The notes under the pieces: model-generated
The model's input: the letters and a program-made list of their open reading frames with translations, nothing else
Database searches by the model: none
Told to the model about the DNA's origin: nothing
NCBI RefSeq assembly: GCF_000160835.1
Contig: NZ_GG700736.1
Span: forward strand, 40,370-56,165
DNA: 15,796 nt
Direction of reading: 5' to 3'
Source of the DNA: Limosilactobacillus antri DSM 16041
Lineage (GTDB): Bacteria; Bacillota; Bacilli; Lactobacillales; Lactobacillaceae
In this document: positions 1 to 7,114 of the stretch, piece by piece
Layout of the letters: every line of letters starts with the position of its first letter
Numbering within the stretch: position 1 is the first letter of the stretch
Made by a program: the position numbers and the translations under genes

Positions 1-31
1 ACTCAGCTATATCGACAAGCACCACAAATAA
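1..31 (+). CDS. type I toxin copy A, 3' end only (holin-like membrane peptide)
   Basis: The window opens inside a small toxin gene. Codons from position 2 read LSYIDKHHK and stop at TAA 29-31, identical to the end of copy C (14644-14733). The full peptide has 29 residues: a hydrophobic membrane-spanning stretch followed by a short charged tail. It resembles the putative holin-like toxins (TxpA/BsrG-like and Fst-like type I toxins) of Firmicutes, which act at the membrane. The missing 5' part matches the last 59 bases of the window, and the join is in frame. Family placement rests on the motif and the module architecture, not on a search. Confidence 0.8.
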   Translation, partial: LSYIDKHHK

Positions 32-153
32 AAAAGCCGCCCTGCTCAACTTTGGTAGGTTGCAGGACGACTAGTATCTAGTCTAACGTTAATGCCACCG
101 CCTTTGAAGCGGCTTGCGCGGGAAGCCCTGTTCTGGCGGGGCTTCTTTTTTCT
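30..153 (-). ncRNA. antisense antitoxin RNA of module A
   Basis: A minus-strand extended -10 box (TGC then TATAAT, complement of 160-165) should start a transcript near 153. It would end at a minus-strand Rho-independent terminator: stem CCTGC 41-45 with GCAGG 62-66, followed by a T run (complement of 30-35). The transcript is fully complementary to the 3' end of the toxin mRNA, as in TxpA/RatA-type systems. Start and end are predicted from signals only. Confidence 0.65.
122..151 (+). terminator. Rho-independent terminator of toxin mRNA, module A
   Basis: GAAGCCC (122-128) pairs with GGGCTTC (139-145), followed by six T (146-151). It ends the toxin mRNA downstream of the antisense region, so the two transcripts overlap at their 3' ends. 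The same hairpin recurs in modules B, C and D. Confidence 0.8.
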
Positions 154-185
154 ATTTACATTATAGCATGCCCTTTAAAAACTGG

Positions 186-1310
186 CTAACGTTTTAAACT
201 TTGATCAAGTTTGGATTCGGGTTGTTTGATTTCCGGATTCTGTTCAGCAAATGCTTGCAGCTGTTTTTGTGTTCGCTTACTGATTTCATGGTGTATATCA
301 TTTAGTTTATTTTTTAGTTCTGATTTTTGTTGTGGGTTCCTTGCTTGCTGAACTTGTTGTTGCAAGCCTTGATAAGACTTATTAAGTTCCTGAGCTGACA
401 GCTTTTTTAGATCATGCTCAGGTTCTTTTTGGGCTTCTTGTAAACCTAATTGTTTAGTTAAACCATCACTAAGCTCAATCACTTTGTTGCTCACTTGCTG
501 GATTTCACTTAAAGCACTATGGATCACGGCTTTATCTTTGGCCCAGGTAGCTACATAACCGAGGGAGTAATTGCCCGTATCAACCCCAATATTTTGCATA
601 GCGACATATGCGACCGCTTCGGCTTGCGTTTCTCGATAGGCTCGCGGGCGATCTTTAAAGGCTGATTTTAAGCCGTGTAGCTGGCTATGCGCATATTCGT
701 GGTATAACGTCTTTAGTTTCAAAGCATTGTCGGGCTCATCGCCACCAATGACGATTTCATTAGTGCTGGGTTGAAAATACCCCTTAGCCCCATTTAGCGT
801 CGCTAAAGGCACTTCACTGACTTTAAGGTCGGTTTGCTGGTTTAAATAATCTTTGAACGCGTTATACAAGCTCGTTACATTCTGATGATCGGCTAAATTT
901 TCTTTGACAAAATCCTTGGCACTTAACACTGGCTCACCGCTAGTTTGTGACACGTCAAAGACGGGTAGATAACGGTAACCGACAATGGCGCGTTCATCGG
1001 TGGTATCAAGACGCTTTTTCTCGGCTGGTGTTAACTTCTTAATAATCGGGGCCGCAATCCGAATTGCTTTCTCTCCTCGGTTGACGGTGCGGTTAAAAGT
1101 TGTCTGCCATTGCTTAAAACCGGCGACTTGAGTAGCTTGAGGATTTTGCGCATAAATTAAATCAATGTTTCTGGCGCTATAATGATGAAATTTAGACAAG
1201 GTATTGAGATACTGTTTAAATCGGTCACTATCGGTTAATTTTAAGATTTGTTGTTCGGCTTGGGCGACTAATTGTGCTTTCCAGGCTTTAACGTCTGCTT
1301 TACTCGGCAT
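186..1310 (-). CDS. ltrC: ArdC/LtrC-like antirestriction protein with zincin metallopeptidase domain
   Basis: A 374-residue protein. The N-terminal half (about residues 1-130, including FHHYSARNIDLIYAQNP and FNRTVNRGEKAIRI) matches the ArdC-type ssDNA-binding domain found on conjugative plasmids. A zinc-metallopeptidase helix, TLYHEYAHSQLHG, lies near residue 205, with a downstream Glu-rich segment (YRETQAEAVAYV) that probably supplies the third ligand. The C-terminal 100 residues are Gln/Lys-rich and probably coiled coil. Such proteins are linked to plasmid establishment and protection of incoming DNA from restriction; the LtrC name is used for lactic acid bacterial plasmid homologues. The ATG at 1310-1308 follows a strong GAGGAGGGG ribosome site lying within the end of the upstream 71-residue gene, so translation is probably coupled. 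The 3' end abuts TA module A, converging with it. A 50-bp decayed copy of this gene's 3' end lies beside module C. Confidence 0.8.
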   Translation of the reverse strand: MPSKADVKAWKAQLVAQAEQQILKLTDSDRFKQYLNTLSKFHHYSARNIDLIYAQNPQATQVAGFKQWQTTFNRTVNRGEKAIRIAAPIIKKLTPAEKKRLDTTDERAIVGYRYLPVFDVSQTSGEPVLSAKDFVKENLADHQNVTSLYNAFKDYLNQQTDLKVSEVPLATLNGAKGYFQPSTNEIVIGGDEPDNALKLKTLYHEYAHSQLHGLKSAFKDRPRAYRETQAEAVAYVAMQNIGVDTGNYSLGYVATWAKDKAVIHSALSEIQQVSNKVIELSDGLTKQLGLQEAQKEPEHDLKKLSAQELNKSYQGLQQQVQQARNPQQKSELKNKLNDIHHEISKRTQKQLQAFAEQNPEIKQPESKLDQSLKR

Positions 1311-1313
1311 TGT

Positions 1314-1529
1314 CTACCCCTCCTCATCTTCAAAAATATCATTCAATATAGGGGCTACGTTGATTTGAATCGGGGTCGTGCCATAAAGGGCGATGTAGCC
1401 ATCAGCTAATTTTTGCCAAGCCACTTGGTAATAGGCTCCGTTACCAGTGATTTCTTTCAAATATTTATAGGCTCCTTTAGTCTGCAAAACCGGTAATTCA
1501 CTGGCTAAAACTGCTAATTCGTTGTTCAT
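1314..1529 (-). CDS. small plasmid-type hypothetical protein (71 aa)
   Basis: The reading frame stays open further upstream, but the start at 1529-1527 (MNNELAVLASEL) is chosen because AAAGGAGATCATAAA gives a well-spaced ribosome site. The upstream extension is only the out-of-frame shadow of the preceding gene fragment. The protein is acidic at its end (FEDEEG) and has no membrane segment or motif I recognise. It lies just upstream of the ArdC/LtrC-like gene with only three bases between stop and next start, so it is probably a co-transcribed accessory protein of the plasmid transfer or maintenance region. Function unknown. Confidence 0.65.
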   Translation of the reverse strand: MNNELAVLASELPVLQTKGAYKYLKEITGNGAYYQVAWQKLADGYIALYGTTPIQINVAPILNDIFEDEEG

Positions 1530-1530
1530 T

Positions 1531-2005
1531 TTATGATCTCCTTTGCTTTGGTAAGAAATCACCTGCCTTGAGTAACTCATCGATTTCTTTCCAATTTTCC
1601 TTTTTGGATAAAATCTTCTTGAGTCCCTTTTCAAGGTCAAAGCCCTTTTCCTTTGGCGCTTGCCCAATGTATTTGTTATACACCTGGTCAAACTCTTTCC
1701 GCGCTAGCTGGTTGGGTCGCTAAGTATTCCTTAACTTCCGCTAATTGACGTTCGTGCGTCCAATAACGATCCATCATCGATTCAGAAATCGACATCCCAT
1801 TTGGCACGATTTCATTCAGCATGATCTGCGAGAACAGGCTAGTGATTTCCGTTAAGATATCATTTTGAGCATCACTCAATTCTTCCCGGAATTTTTCAAT
1901 CTCGTCCTCACTGGTTTCAGACCTTAAATCGATCTTCCATTCGTTGCCATTCGCCATCGCTACCGTTGCAAAGTCCGCCTTGTAGCCAAGAACTAACTTA
2001 CTCAT
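1531..2005 (-). pseudogene. frameshifted plasmid-type gene fragment, mostly helical
   Basis: AT-rich reading frame fused behind the GC-rich glycosyltransferase. From the ATG at 2005 it reads MSKLVLGYKADFATVAM, then a charged helical stretch (EDEIEKFREELSDAQ) up to a TGA ending at 1688. Just before that, near 1700-1712, a one-base shift opens a frame reading RKEFDQVYNKYIG and later KILSKKENWKEIDELLKAG, which closes at 1531-1533, two bases from the start of the 71-residue gene. The two frames together make roughly 155 residues that look like one original protein. The 2005 ATG may be its genuine start stripped of its ribosome site, or the fragment may be a C-terminal piece of something larger. 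Family not recognised; context suggests a conjugation or mobilisation region. Confidence 0.55.
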
Positions 2006-3084
2006 CGCCGTTGCAATTTGCTTGTTGCGCTTGGTCTTGAGCTTGACGTTGGCCACGGCGTCCTTGGTGTTGTAGACCCCGTTGCTCTTCTCGTTAAGCC
2101 CCATCGCCACCCACTGGGTCAGCGGGAACTCGTAGTCGGTCTGGCGGGTGAAGTGGGCCGCCTTGTCCAGGGTGCTGGAGAGCGGAAAGGACAGGGCGAC
2201 GCCGAGCGTAATTAACAGCATCGGCACCAAGAGTTGGCTTTGTTTAAAGCGGTGGCGCCCCCATAAAATCAGGGCGGTCAACAGCATCGCCGGGATAATC
2301 ACGATCATGTTGGCCTTGGTTAACTGGCCCAGCATGGCCAGGAGCACCAAGAGGACCCCACTAAGGCCTTTTTGCCACCAATTGCGGCGCCGCCATAAGA
2401 CCAGCGGCCGCAACAAGTACAAGAGGACGAACATCACCGGCAGGTCGGTGTAAAAGACCTGCAGGTAGTAGGTGTAAGCAAAGGGGGTCAGGACCCCAAA
2501 GGCTAAGATCCCCAAGACCAGGTGCTTTTTCTTGCTGACCCGCCAGGCGGTGTCGATGCCGAGCAAGACCATCCCGTCCAGTAGCAGTATCGACAAGAGG
2601 TGGACGCCGCGGTTGACGCCCATCCCCATTTCCATCGTCAGCTTGAGCCAGCGCGACAGGAGGTAGGCGATCGGCACGTTTTGCGGGTAGCGCCAGAAGT
2701 AGGTGATCTTCCAGCTGGTATGGCCGACCGCCATCCGGGTCGCCTGGTCGAGGACCCGGAGCGGGTCGTGGTAAACCGTCACCGGTAGCCACTTTAAGAC
2801 CGCCATTTGCAAGAGCACCATTACCGCCATGCCGAACCCGACGAGCAGGGCGACCTGGCGGTTGGTCAACCGGTCAATTACGGAGGCTAGCTTGGGCAGG
2901 CCCCACCAGCCCAGCAGGGTTAGCGGCACCAAGGCCAAGGAGGTGACCCAGTTTTGCGAGAAGGTTAAGTTGGACACCAGGCCCCCCACCAGGCAGGCAA
3001 CCAGGATCCAGGCCAGCCCGCGGCTCACTCGCCGGGCCCCGGTCACCGGTCCCACCCCAGTTTGTTCATCAATTGCTTGTGCAT
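2006..3084 (-). pseudogene. truncated GT-C-type membrane glycosyltransferase, 5' frameshift and 3' replacement
   Basis: GC-rich gene for a polytopic membrane protein with about eight hydrophobic segments. After the first two come YHDPLRVLDQA and WRYPQNVPIAYLLS, then YYLQVFYTDLPVMFVLLYLL, a layout typical of GT-C/family-39-like lipid-linked sugar transferases. The natural start is probably ATG 3084-3082, preceded by GTGGAG, but that frame stops after 13 codons (MHKQLMNKLGWDR). The long frame only begins at a GTG at 3055, so a one-base indel near 3050 is likely. At the other end, GC-rich sequence stops near 2005-2030 and AT-rich plasmid-type sequence continues in the same frame. Read literally, the open frame 3055-1688 encodes a 455-residue chimera. 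I infer a dead gene whose end was lost in a plasmid-chromosome recombination. Confidence 0.65.
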
Positions 3085-3204
3085 TTTATCAACTCCACTT
3101 TCAATTTCAGGTTAATTATAAGGGTGCGGCGCTAGCTTTGACCATAAATATTTACAACTTAGTTTAATGTTAAAAAGGCGCTATATTTTCTGACTGATCC
3201 CTGC

Positions 3205-3210
3205 TATAAT
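3205..3210 (+). promoter_or_regulatory. promoter of the thi operon
   Basis: Extended -10 element TGC-TATAAT, 13 bases before the riboswitch aptamer; the -35 is weak (TATATT near 3182-3187). Nothing else is seen between the glycosyltransferase remnant and this promoter. Confidence 0.65.
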
Positions 3211-3222
3211 GGAGGGGTAATA

Positions 3223-3308
3223 GTTGCTAGGGGTGTCGGACCACCGACTGAGACGCTAATTGGCGGACCCTTTGAACCTGGGAGTTTGGACTCGCGGAGG
3301 GAAGCAAC
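3223..3308 (+). ncRNA. TPP riboswitch (THI element)
   Basis: Contains the conserved THI-box blocks in order: GGGGTG near 3230, CTGAGA near 3248, ACCCTTTGAACCTG near 3268, and CGCGGAGGGAAGCA near 3293. P1 closes by pairing GTTGCT (3223-3228) with AGCAAC (3303-3308). It precedes a strong terminator and thiM, so thiamine pyrophosphate should cause premature termination and shut off the salvage genes. Confidence 0.95.
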
Positions 3309-3321
3309 GGTCGGCGAAATG

Positions 3322-3355
3322 GGCCACCGGGATTCCCCCGGTGGCCTTTTCTTTT
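3322..3355 (+). terminator. riboswitch-controlled terminator
   Basis: GGCCACCGGG (3322-3331) pairs perfectly with CCCGGTGGCC (3337-3346), followed by TTTTCTTTT. It lies 13 bases after the aptamer and is presumably the expression platform. Confidence 0.9.
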
Positions 3356-3381
3356 GTCGCTAACGTGCAGATAACGTGCTC

Positions 3382-3480
3382 ACCAACCGCAGGCCTAGTG
3401 TCTAAGTACGGGCAAAGAACACCGCCAAGGCGCTAACCATTTGCCCTAGCTTAGTCATACGGCCTGTTAAATTGGTTGGT
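3382..3480 (+). repeat. large imperfect palindrome, copy 1 (thiM leader)
   Basis: Foldable over 99 bases: ACCAACC 3382-3388 with GGTTGGT 3474-3480; CAGGCC 3390-3395 with GGCCTG 3461-3466; CTAAG 3402-3406 with CTTAG 3450-3454; GGCAAA 3411-3416 with TTTGCC 3440-3445. The stems are separated by unpaired four-to-six-base blocks. The 21 bases at 3446-3466 are the exact reverse complement of 5118-5138 in copy 2. It lies between the riboswitch terminator and thiM. Role unknown. Confidence 0.8.
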
Positions 3481-3509
3481 GACCACTCACTTAAATTAAG
3501 GAGAAAAAC

Positions 3510-4295
3510 ATGCAAAACGCAATCGCAACCATCAAGGAAACCAACCCGATCGTCTTGACCGTCGCCAACAACGTTACCCCCGCCGACGTCGCCAACGGCC
3601 TCAACGCCCTGGGCGCCTCGCCGATGATGTCGCAAACGCCGGAGGAAGCTGACGACATGGTCAACATCGCCCAAGCCGCCGCCATCAACCTGGGGACGCT
3701 CAACCCCCACCAGCGCGGCGAAATGGAGGCGGTAATGGAAGCGGCCAAGAAGTACCACAAGCCGACCGTCTTGGACCCGGTCGCTTGCGGCGCCACCATG
3801 TACCGGCTCCGGGTGGTCACCGAACTGCTCCACCAGTACCACTTCACCGCCATCCGCGGTAACGCCGGTGAAATCGCCACCTTGGCCGGGGTCGACTGGC
3901 AAAGCCACGGGATTGACGCCGGCGAGGGTAACGCCGACCTCGAGAAGGTGGCCCGGCTGGCGGCCGAAAAGCTCGGCTCGGTGATCGTCTTGTCCGGCGA
4001 AGTCGACATCGTCACTGACGGCACCCGCCTGGCCCGCTTGCCGTACGGTTCCCCGGCCTTTAAGACCCACGTCGGGACCGGCGACATGCTTTCGAGCTTG
4101 ATCGGCGCCTTCTTGGTCACTAACGACGACGCCTTTGACGCGGCTGTTGACGCCGTGACCACCTTCACCCTCTGCGGCCAAGCCGTCGAAGACCAGCGGC
4201 CGGGCTACTGGTACCCGGGGCTATTGAACAACCTCGACGCCGTCACCGATGAGCAACTCGTTACTTGGCAAGAAGCATTCGGAAAGGAAGCTTAA
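3510..4295 (+). CDS. thiM: hydroxyethylthiazole kinase ThiM
   Basis: 261 residues, normal length for ThiM. It phosphorylates 4-methyl-5-(2-hydroxyethyl)thiazole with ATP in cytoplasmic thiamine salvage. Family signatures: [12 protein letters not shown] (residues 30-40), [10 protein letters not shown] (87-96), RGNAGEI (116-122) and the phosphate/anion-hole segment [10 protein letters not shown] (187-196). Many ThiM proteins carry Cys after GTG or GAG; here it is Asp192, the catalytic residue usual in the ribokinase superfamily. The ATG follows AAGGAG with good spacing. It is first gene of the operon, downstream of the TPP riboswitch, and one base from the thiD start, so the two are surely co-translated. 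Codon use is very GC-rich, like thiD and thiE. Confidence 0.95.
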   Translation: MQNAIATIKETNPIVLTVANNVTPADVANGLNALGASPMMSQTPEEADDMVNIAQAAAINLGTLNPHQRGEMEAVMEAAKKYHKPTVLDPVACGATMYRLRVVTELLHQYHFTAIRGNAGEIATLAGVDWQSHGIDAGEGNADLEKVARLAAEKLGSVIVLSGEVDIVTDGTRLARLPYGSPAFKTHVGTGDMLSSLIGAFLVTNDDAFDAAVDAVTTFTLCGQAVEDQRPGYWYPGLLNNLDAVTDEQLVTWQEAFGKEA

Positions 4296-4296
4296 G

Positions 4297-5094
4297 ATGA
4301 CTAACGAATTTCCCCAGGCCCTGACGATCGCCGGCTCCGATTCCGGGGGCGGCGCCGGCATGCAGGCCGACCTAAAGACGATTCAGATGCGCCACGTCTT
4401 CGCGACGACGGTGGTGGTGGCGGTGACCGCCCAAAATACCCTCGGTGTCCAGGACGCCCTCGCTTTGCCGACTGAAATGATCGACGCCCAGTTCGCCTCT
4501 TTGGCTGACGACTTCAAGATCCGGGCGGCTAAAACTGGCATGCTGGCCGACGTGCCCACCGTTCAGGCGGTCGTGCGCAACTTAAAGCAGTACGACTTTG
4601 GTCCCCTGACCGTCGACCCGGTGATGATCGCTAAGGGCGGCACCAAGCTATTGGCCGACGAGGCGATTACCACCGTCAAAGAGGAACTCTTGCCGCTGGC
4701 GACCTTGGTCACCCCCAACCTGCCAGAAGCCGAGGCCCTAACCGGGTTAAAGGCGGAGCGCCCCGCTGATATGGTTAAGATCGGCCAGGCCCTGCAAAAG
4801 CTGGGTCCCAAAAACGTCCTGGTCAAGGGTGGCCACCTCGGCGGCGACCAAGCGGCCAGCGACTTCGTCTTAATGGAGGACGGCACCAGCTTTTGGATGA
4901 CCTCGCCACGGATCGACACCGTTCGAACTCACGGGACCGGCGACACGATTTCGGCCTGCATCACGGCCGAACTGGCGAAGGGCGTCGGGTTGGAACAGGC
5001 GATCCGAACCGCCAAAGGTTACGTGGAAGCGACGATTCGCGACACGATCCAGGTTGGCCACGGCCACGGCCCGCTGAATCATTGGGCATTATAG
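4297..5094 (+). CDS. thiD: hydroxymethylpyrimidine / HMP-phosphate kinase ThiD
   Basis: 265 residues. It phosphorylates HMP and HMP-P to HMP-PP, the pyrimidine substrate of ThiE. The N-terminal [16 protein letters not shown] (residues 12-27) is the diagnostic substrate/ATP motif, with DPVMIAKGG in the middle and [13 protein letters not shown] near residue 225 holding the catalytic Asp. The ATG at 4297 is chosen over an upstream in-frame start (4249) because GGAAAGGAAG lies just ahead of it and the alternative would overlap thiM by 47 bases. It is separated from thiE by a large palindrome that could act as terminator or RNA-stability element. Confidence 0.95.
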   Translation: MTNEFPQALTIAGSDSGGGAGMQADLKTIQMRHVFATTVVVAVTAQNTLGVQDALALPTEMIDAQFASLADDFKIRAAKTGMLADVPTVQAVVRNLKQYDFGPLTVDPVMIAKGGTKLLADEAITTVKEELLPLATLVTPNLPEAEALTGLKAERPADMVKIGQALQKLGPKNVLVKGGHLGGDQAASDFVLMEDGTSFWMTSPRIDTVRTHGTGDTISACITAELAKGVGLEQAIRTAKGYVEATIRDTIQVGHGHGPLNHWAL

Positions 5095-5097
5095 AGA

Positions 5098-5209
5098 GTG
5101 GCAAATAACCTAACCAGCAGGCCGTATGACTAAGCTAGACCGGAGGTTGGTGCGCTTACGCACCGTTCTGCGGTCGTACTTAGGCACTAGGGCTGCGGTT
5201 ATTTGCCAC
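5098..5209 (+). repeat. large imperfect palindrome, copy 2 (thiD-thiE spacer)
   Basis: Outer arms GTGGCAAATAACC (5098-5110) and GGTTATTTGCCAC (5197-5209) pair perfectly. Inside, GCAGGCC 5117-5123 faces GGGCTGC 5190-5196 with one mismatch, CTAAG 5130-5134 faces CTTAG 5179-5183, ACCG 5139-5142 faces CGGT 5171-5174, and GGTGCG 5149-5154 faces CGCACC 5159-5164 around a CTTA loop. The unpaired tetrads GTAT and CTAG on one arm recur in copy 1, in inverse orientation. A weak T-rich tail (GTTTTCTGTCT) follows, so partial termination before thiE is possible. Confidence 0.8.
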
Positions 5210-5258
5210 GTTTTCTGTCTAACATTTGAAAACTAGCCAATAGCTAGGGAGAAAAGCC

Positions 5259-5900
5259 ATGTTATTTAAAGATGAAATGCTGCGCTGCTACCTGATCGGC
5301 GGCAGCCAAGACACCCACCACGACCCGGCCGAATTTTTGACTAAGGTCGAAGCAGCGATGCAAGCCGGGATCACCGCCTTTCAGTACCGCGAAAAAGGGA
5401 CCAGCACCCTTTCAAAGGCCGAAACCCTGGCACTGGGTCAGCAAGTCCAGGAGCTGGCGACAAAGTACGGCGTGCCGCTCTTTGTCGACGACGACCTGGA
5501 GCTGGCGGCCGCCATCCAGGCCGACGGCATCCACGTCGGCCAAAAGGACCAGTGGATTGAAGAGGTCTTAGCCGCGGTCGGTGACCAGCTGATGGTCGGC
5601 TACTCTTGCAACACGGCGGCCCAAGTCGCCCACGCGAACCAGCTGGCCGTCGATTACATCGGCACCGGCCCGGTCTTCCCGACCATTTCCAAGGACGACG
5701 CCGGCAGCGCCCTGGGCGTGGACGGTCTCGCCGACTTCGTTGAACAATCCGTGCACCCAGTCGTCGCGATCGGCGGCATCAGCCTAGACAACGCCGGCGC
5801 CACCTTGACCAGTGGCTGCGCCGGGTTGTCGATGATCTCGATGGTCTTAGGCGCGGACGATGTGGCCGGCACGGTGAAGAAGATTTTGGAACTGTATTAA
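5259..5900 (+). CDS. thiE: thiamine phosphate synthase ThiE
   Basis: 213 residues, full length. It joins HMP-PP and hydroxyethylthiazole phosphate to give thiamine monophosphate, completing the salvage begun by ThiM and ThiD. Motifs in TIM-barrel order: FQYREKG (about residues 41-47), FVDDDLELA (about 75-83), ADGIHVGQKDQ, DYIGTGPVFPTISKDDA and VAIGGISLDNA (phosphate-binding loop). An AGGGAG ribosome site precedes the ATG. It lies 164 bases after thiD, beyond palindrome copy 2, and probably belongs to the same riboswitch-controlled unit; I see no strong separate promoter. No thiC, thiG or thiamine kinase genes are visible in the window, which fits salvage only. Confidence 0.95.
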   Translation: MLFKDEMLRCYLIGGSQDTHHDPAEFLTKVEAAMQAGITAFQYREKGTSTLSKAETLALGQQVQELATKYGVPLFVDDDLELAAAIQADGIHVGQKDQWIEEVLAAVGDQLMVGYSCNTAAQVAHANQLAVDYIGTGPVFPTISKDDAGSALGVDGLADFVEQSVHPVVAIGGISLDNAGATLTSGCAGLSMISMVLGADDVAGTVKKILELY

Positions 5901-5905
5901 ACGCT

Positions 5906-5948
5906 AAAACCGGTCCGCTCAGCCCTAGCTGAACGCACCGGTTTTTTT
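5906..5948 (+). terminator. thiE terminator
   Basis: ACCGGT (5909-5914) pairs with ACCGGT (5937-5942), with an inner CAGC/GCTG stem, followed by seven T. The opposite strand also ends in a short T run, so it may serve the convergent transporter remnant too. Confidence 0.85.
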
Positions 5949-5957
5949 GTCGAAAAA

Positions 5958-6416
5958 TTATTCCCCTTCGTGAATGATCGCCACCGAAAAGGCCCCGATC
6001 ACCATTGGGAACAGGACGAAACTGATTAGCGAGCCAATGATTTGTGGCATGCAGACCGCAATGTTGAACAACCCCAGGTACGCCCCTTCATTTTCCCCGT
6101 GTAAAGAAGAAGTTAGGATCGTAAACGGTAGGGTGTTAATCGTGAAGTTACCAATCCCGTAAAGAGCGAAGGCCAGTAAAGCCACCCACTTGTTACCAGT
6201 TAAGGCTACGATAATAATACTGATCGCATCAGCAAAGAGACCGAACCCATACCAGAACTTACGTTGGTTTGCCTTCGTCTTAGCGTAAAAGAGTCCCCAG
6301 AGCAAGGCGGCCACACTGTAAAAGGCAGTCATGACCCCATACCAGTTCCCAGCGGCTTGGAAACCAGCTGAAGTTGGGTCAGTGGTGTGCCAAATGTTTT
6401 TAGCCATCGCCCCTAG
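5958..6416 (-). pseudogene. 3' remnant of an MFS sugar-type transporter
   Basis: The open frame encodes about 150 residues with four to five hydrophobic helices. TTDPTSAGFQAAGNWYGV, LFYAKTKANQRKFWYGFGL, LAFALYGIGNFTINTLPF and GAYLGLFNIAVCMPQIIGS resemble the C-terminal half of MFS transporters of the sucrose/maltose (SLC45-like) group, which normally have 400-450 residues. The N-terminal half is missing: directly upstream of LGA-MAKN is a TAA (6417-6419), no ribosome site is present, and the sequence changes character there. The ending (VIGAFSVAIIHEGE) also looks shortened. It is convergent with thiE. Not expected to make a working transporter. Confidence 0.75.
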
Positions 6417-6593
6417 TTAATAAAATTGGCCGGACAATCGATCAATTTTTGCTTCTTGCTATATCTAGAATCATTGATATTGTATACTACGGTTATAGTA
6501 TGATCAGGTTTACCACTGGCGATATGACTGGTCTTGGTATTATAAGATTAGTTATGTTTAGTAATGATTATCAAAAGAAGGAGATGATTTCTT

Positions 6594-7046
6594 ATGATTG
6601 AGAAAGAAAAAGTTTTAAGCGATGCACCAAAGGTTCTAAATTCTGATAACAATCCTTGGGAAGTTACTGTTGAAGGAGATTCGATTATTGGTACATGGAA
6701 ATGGATGGATGCCCGGTTTTTCACTAAGGGTGGAATCTCCGATGAGGACAAAGAGTTTACTTTTACAGTTACTTTGAAAGATAACGGGAAATGGAAGGAA
6801 GTTGATAGCACTTCTAGTAAGACATCAAGTATTAGGATGCATAACGGTAAACTATCTTTCAGTAAAGACATCTCCTTTTCTAAGGGAAAGACTTATCAGA
6901 AAAGTATTTCTTTTGGCATTGGACAGGACAAGAAGAGCGGTAAAGTTGGAATTGTTGAATCTAGGTTAGATACTTCAATCATTAAAAAGTCGATTCGAGA
7001 TTATTTGAAACAATGTGGCTGGAAGAAAGCTGGACTATTTGGATAG
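6594..7046 (+). CDS. hypothetical protein, 150 aa
   Basis: Starts with a good ribosome site (AAGAAGGAGATGATTTCTT then ATG). The protein is soluble-looking, with no signal peptide or membrane segment. The middle (GDSIIGTWKWMDARFFTKGG, then EFTFTVTLKDNGKWKEVDS) has alternating hydrophobic residues typical of antiparallel beta strands, reminiscent of small lipocalin-like or beta-sandwich domains. The end (SIIKKSIRDYLKQCGWKK) is a basic amphipathic helix. It is AT-rich, unlike the thi block, and stands alone between a broken transporter and a TA module, suggesting lateral acquisition. Family not recognised; a truncated membrane or zinc-ribbon protein is one alternative. Confidence 0.6.
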   Translation: MIEKEKVLSDAPKVLNSDNNPWEVTVEGDSIIGTWKWMDARFFTKGGISDEDKEFTFTVTLKDNGKWKEVDSTSSKTSSIRMHNGKLSFSKDISFSKGKTYQKSISFGIGQDKKSGKVGIVESRLDTSIIKKSIRDYLKQCGWKKAGLFG

Positions 7047-7065
7047 GAAATTATATGGTTCACGT

Positions 7066-7114
7066 GATATAACACTGTTAGTAACAGGGCTGAAGTTACT
7101 AACAGTGTTATATC
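7066..7114 (+). repeat. perfect 20-bp inverted repeat with 9-base loop
   Basis: Arm 7066-7085 (GATATAACACTGTTAGTAAC) is exactly reverse-complementary to 7095-7114. No T run follows on either strand, so it is not a classical terminator, although it would strongly stall or protect an mRNA 3' end. It could also be an operator or the stem of a lost mobile element. Confidence 0.85.

Noticed and set aside
1530..1691. N-terminal extension of the 71-residue gene up to 1691
   Set aside because: Highly basic, unlike the rest, and out of frame with the protein-like fragment that occupies the same bases; the internal ATG has a proper ribosome site.
2361..2792. Minus-strand frame of 143 codons inside the glycosyltransferase remnant
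   Set aside because: Pro/Arg/Gly-rich shadow frame of a GC-rich gene, no start signals.
3402..4181. Long minus-strand open frames across thiM and thiD
   Set aside because: Antisense shadows of GC-rich genes; low-complexity Gly/Val/Asp composition and no ribosome site.
6417..6593. Clear promoter for the 150-residue gene
   Set aside because: TTGATA and several TATA-like boxes occur, but none has acceptable -35/-10 spacing.
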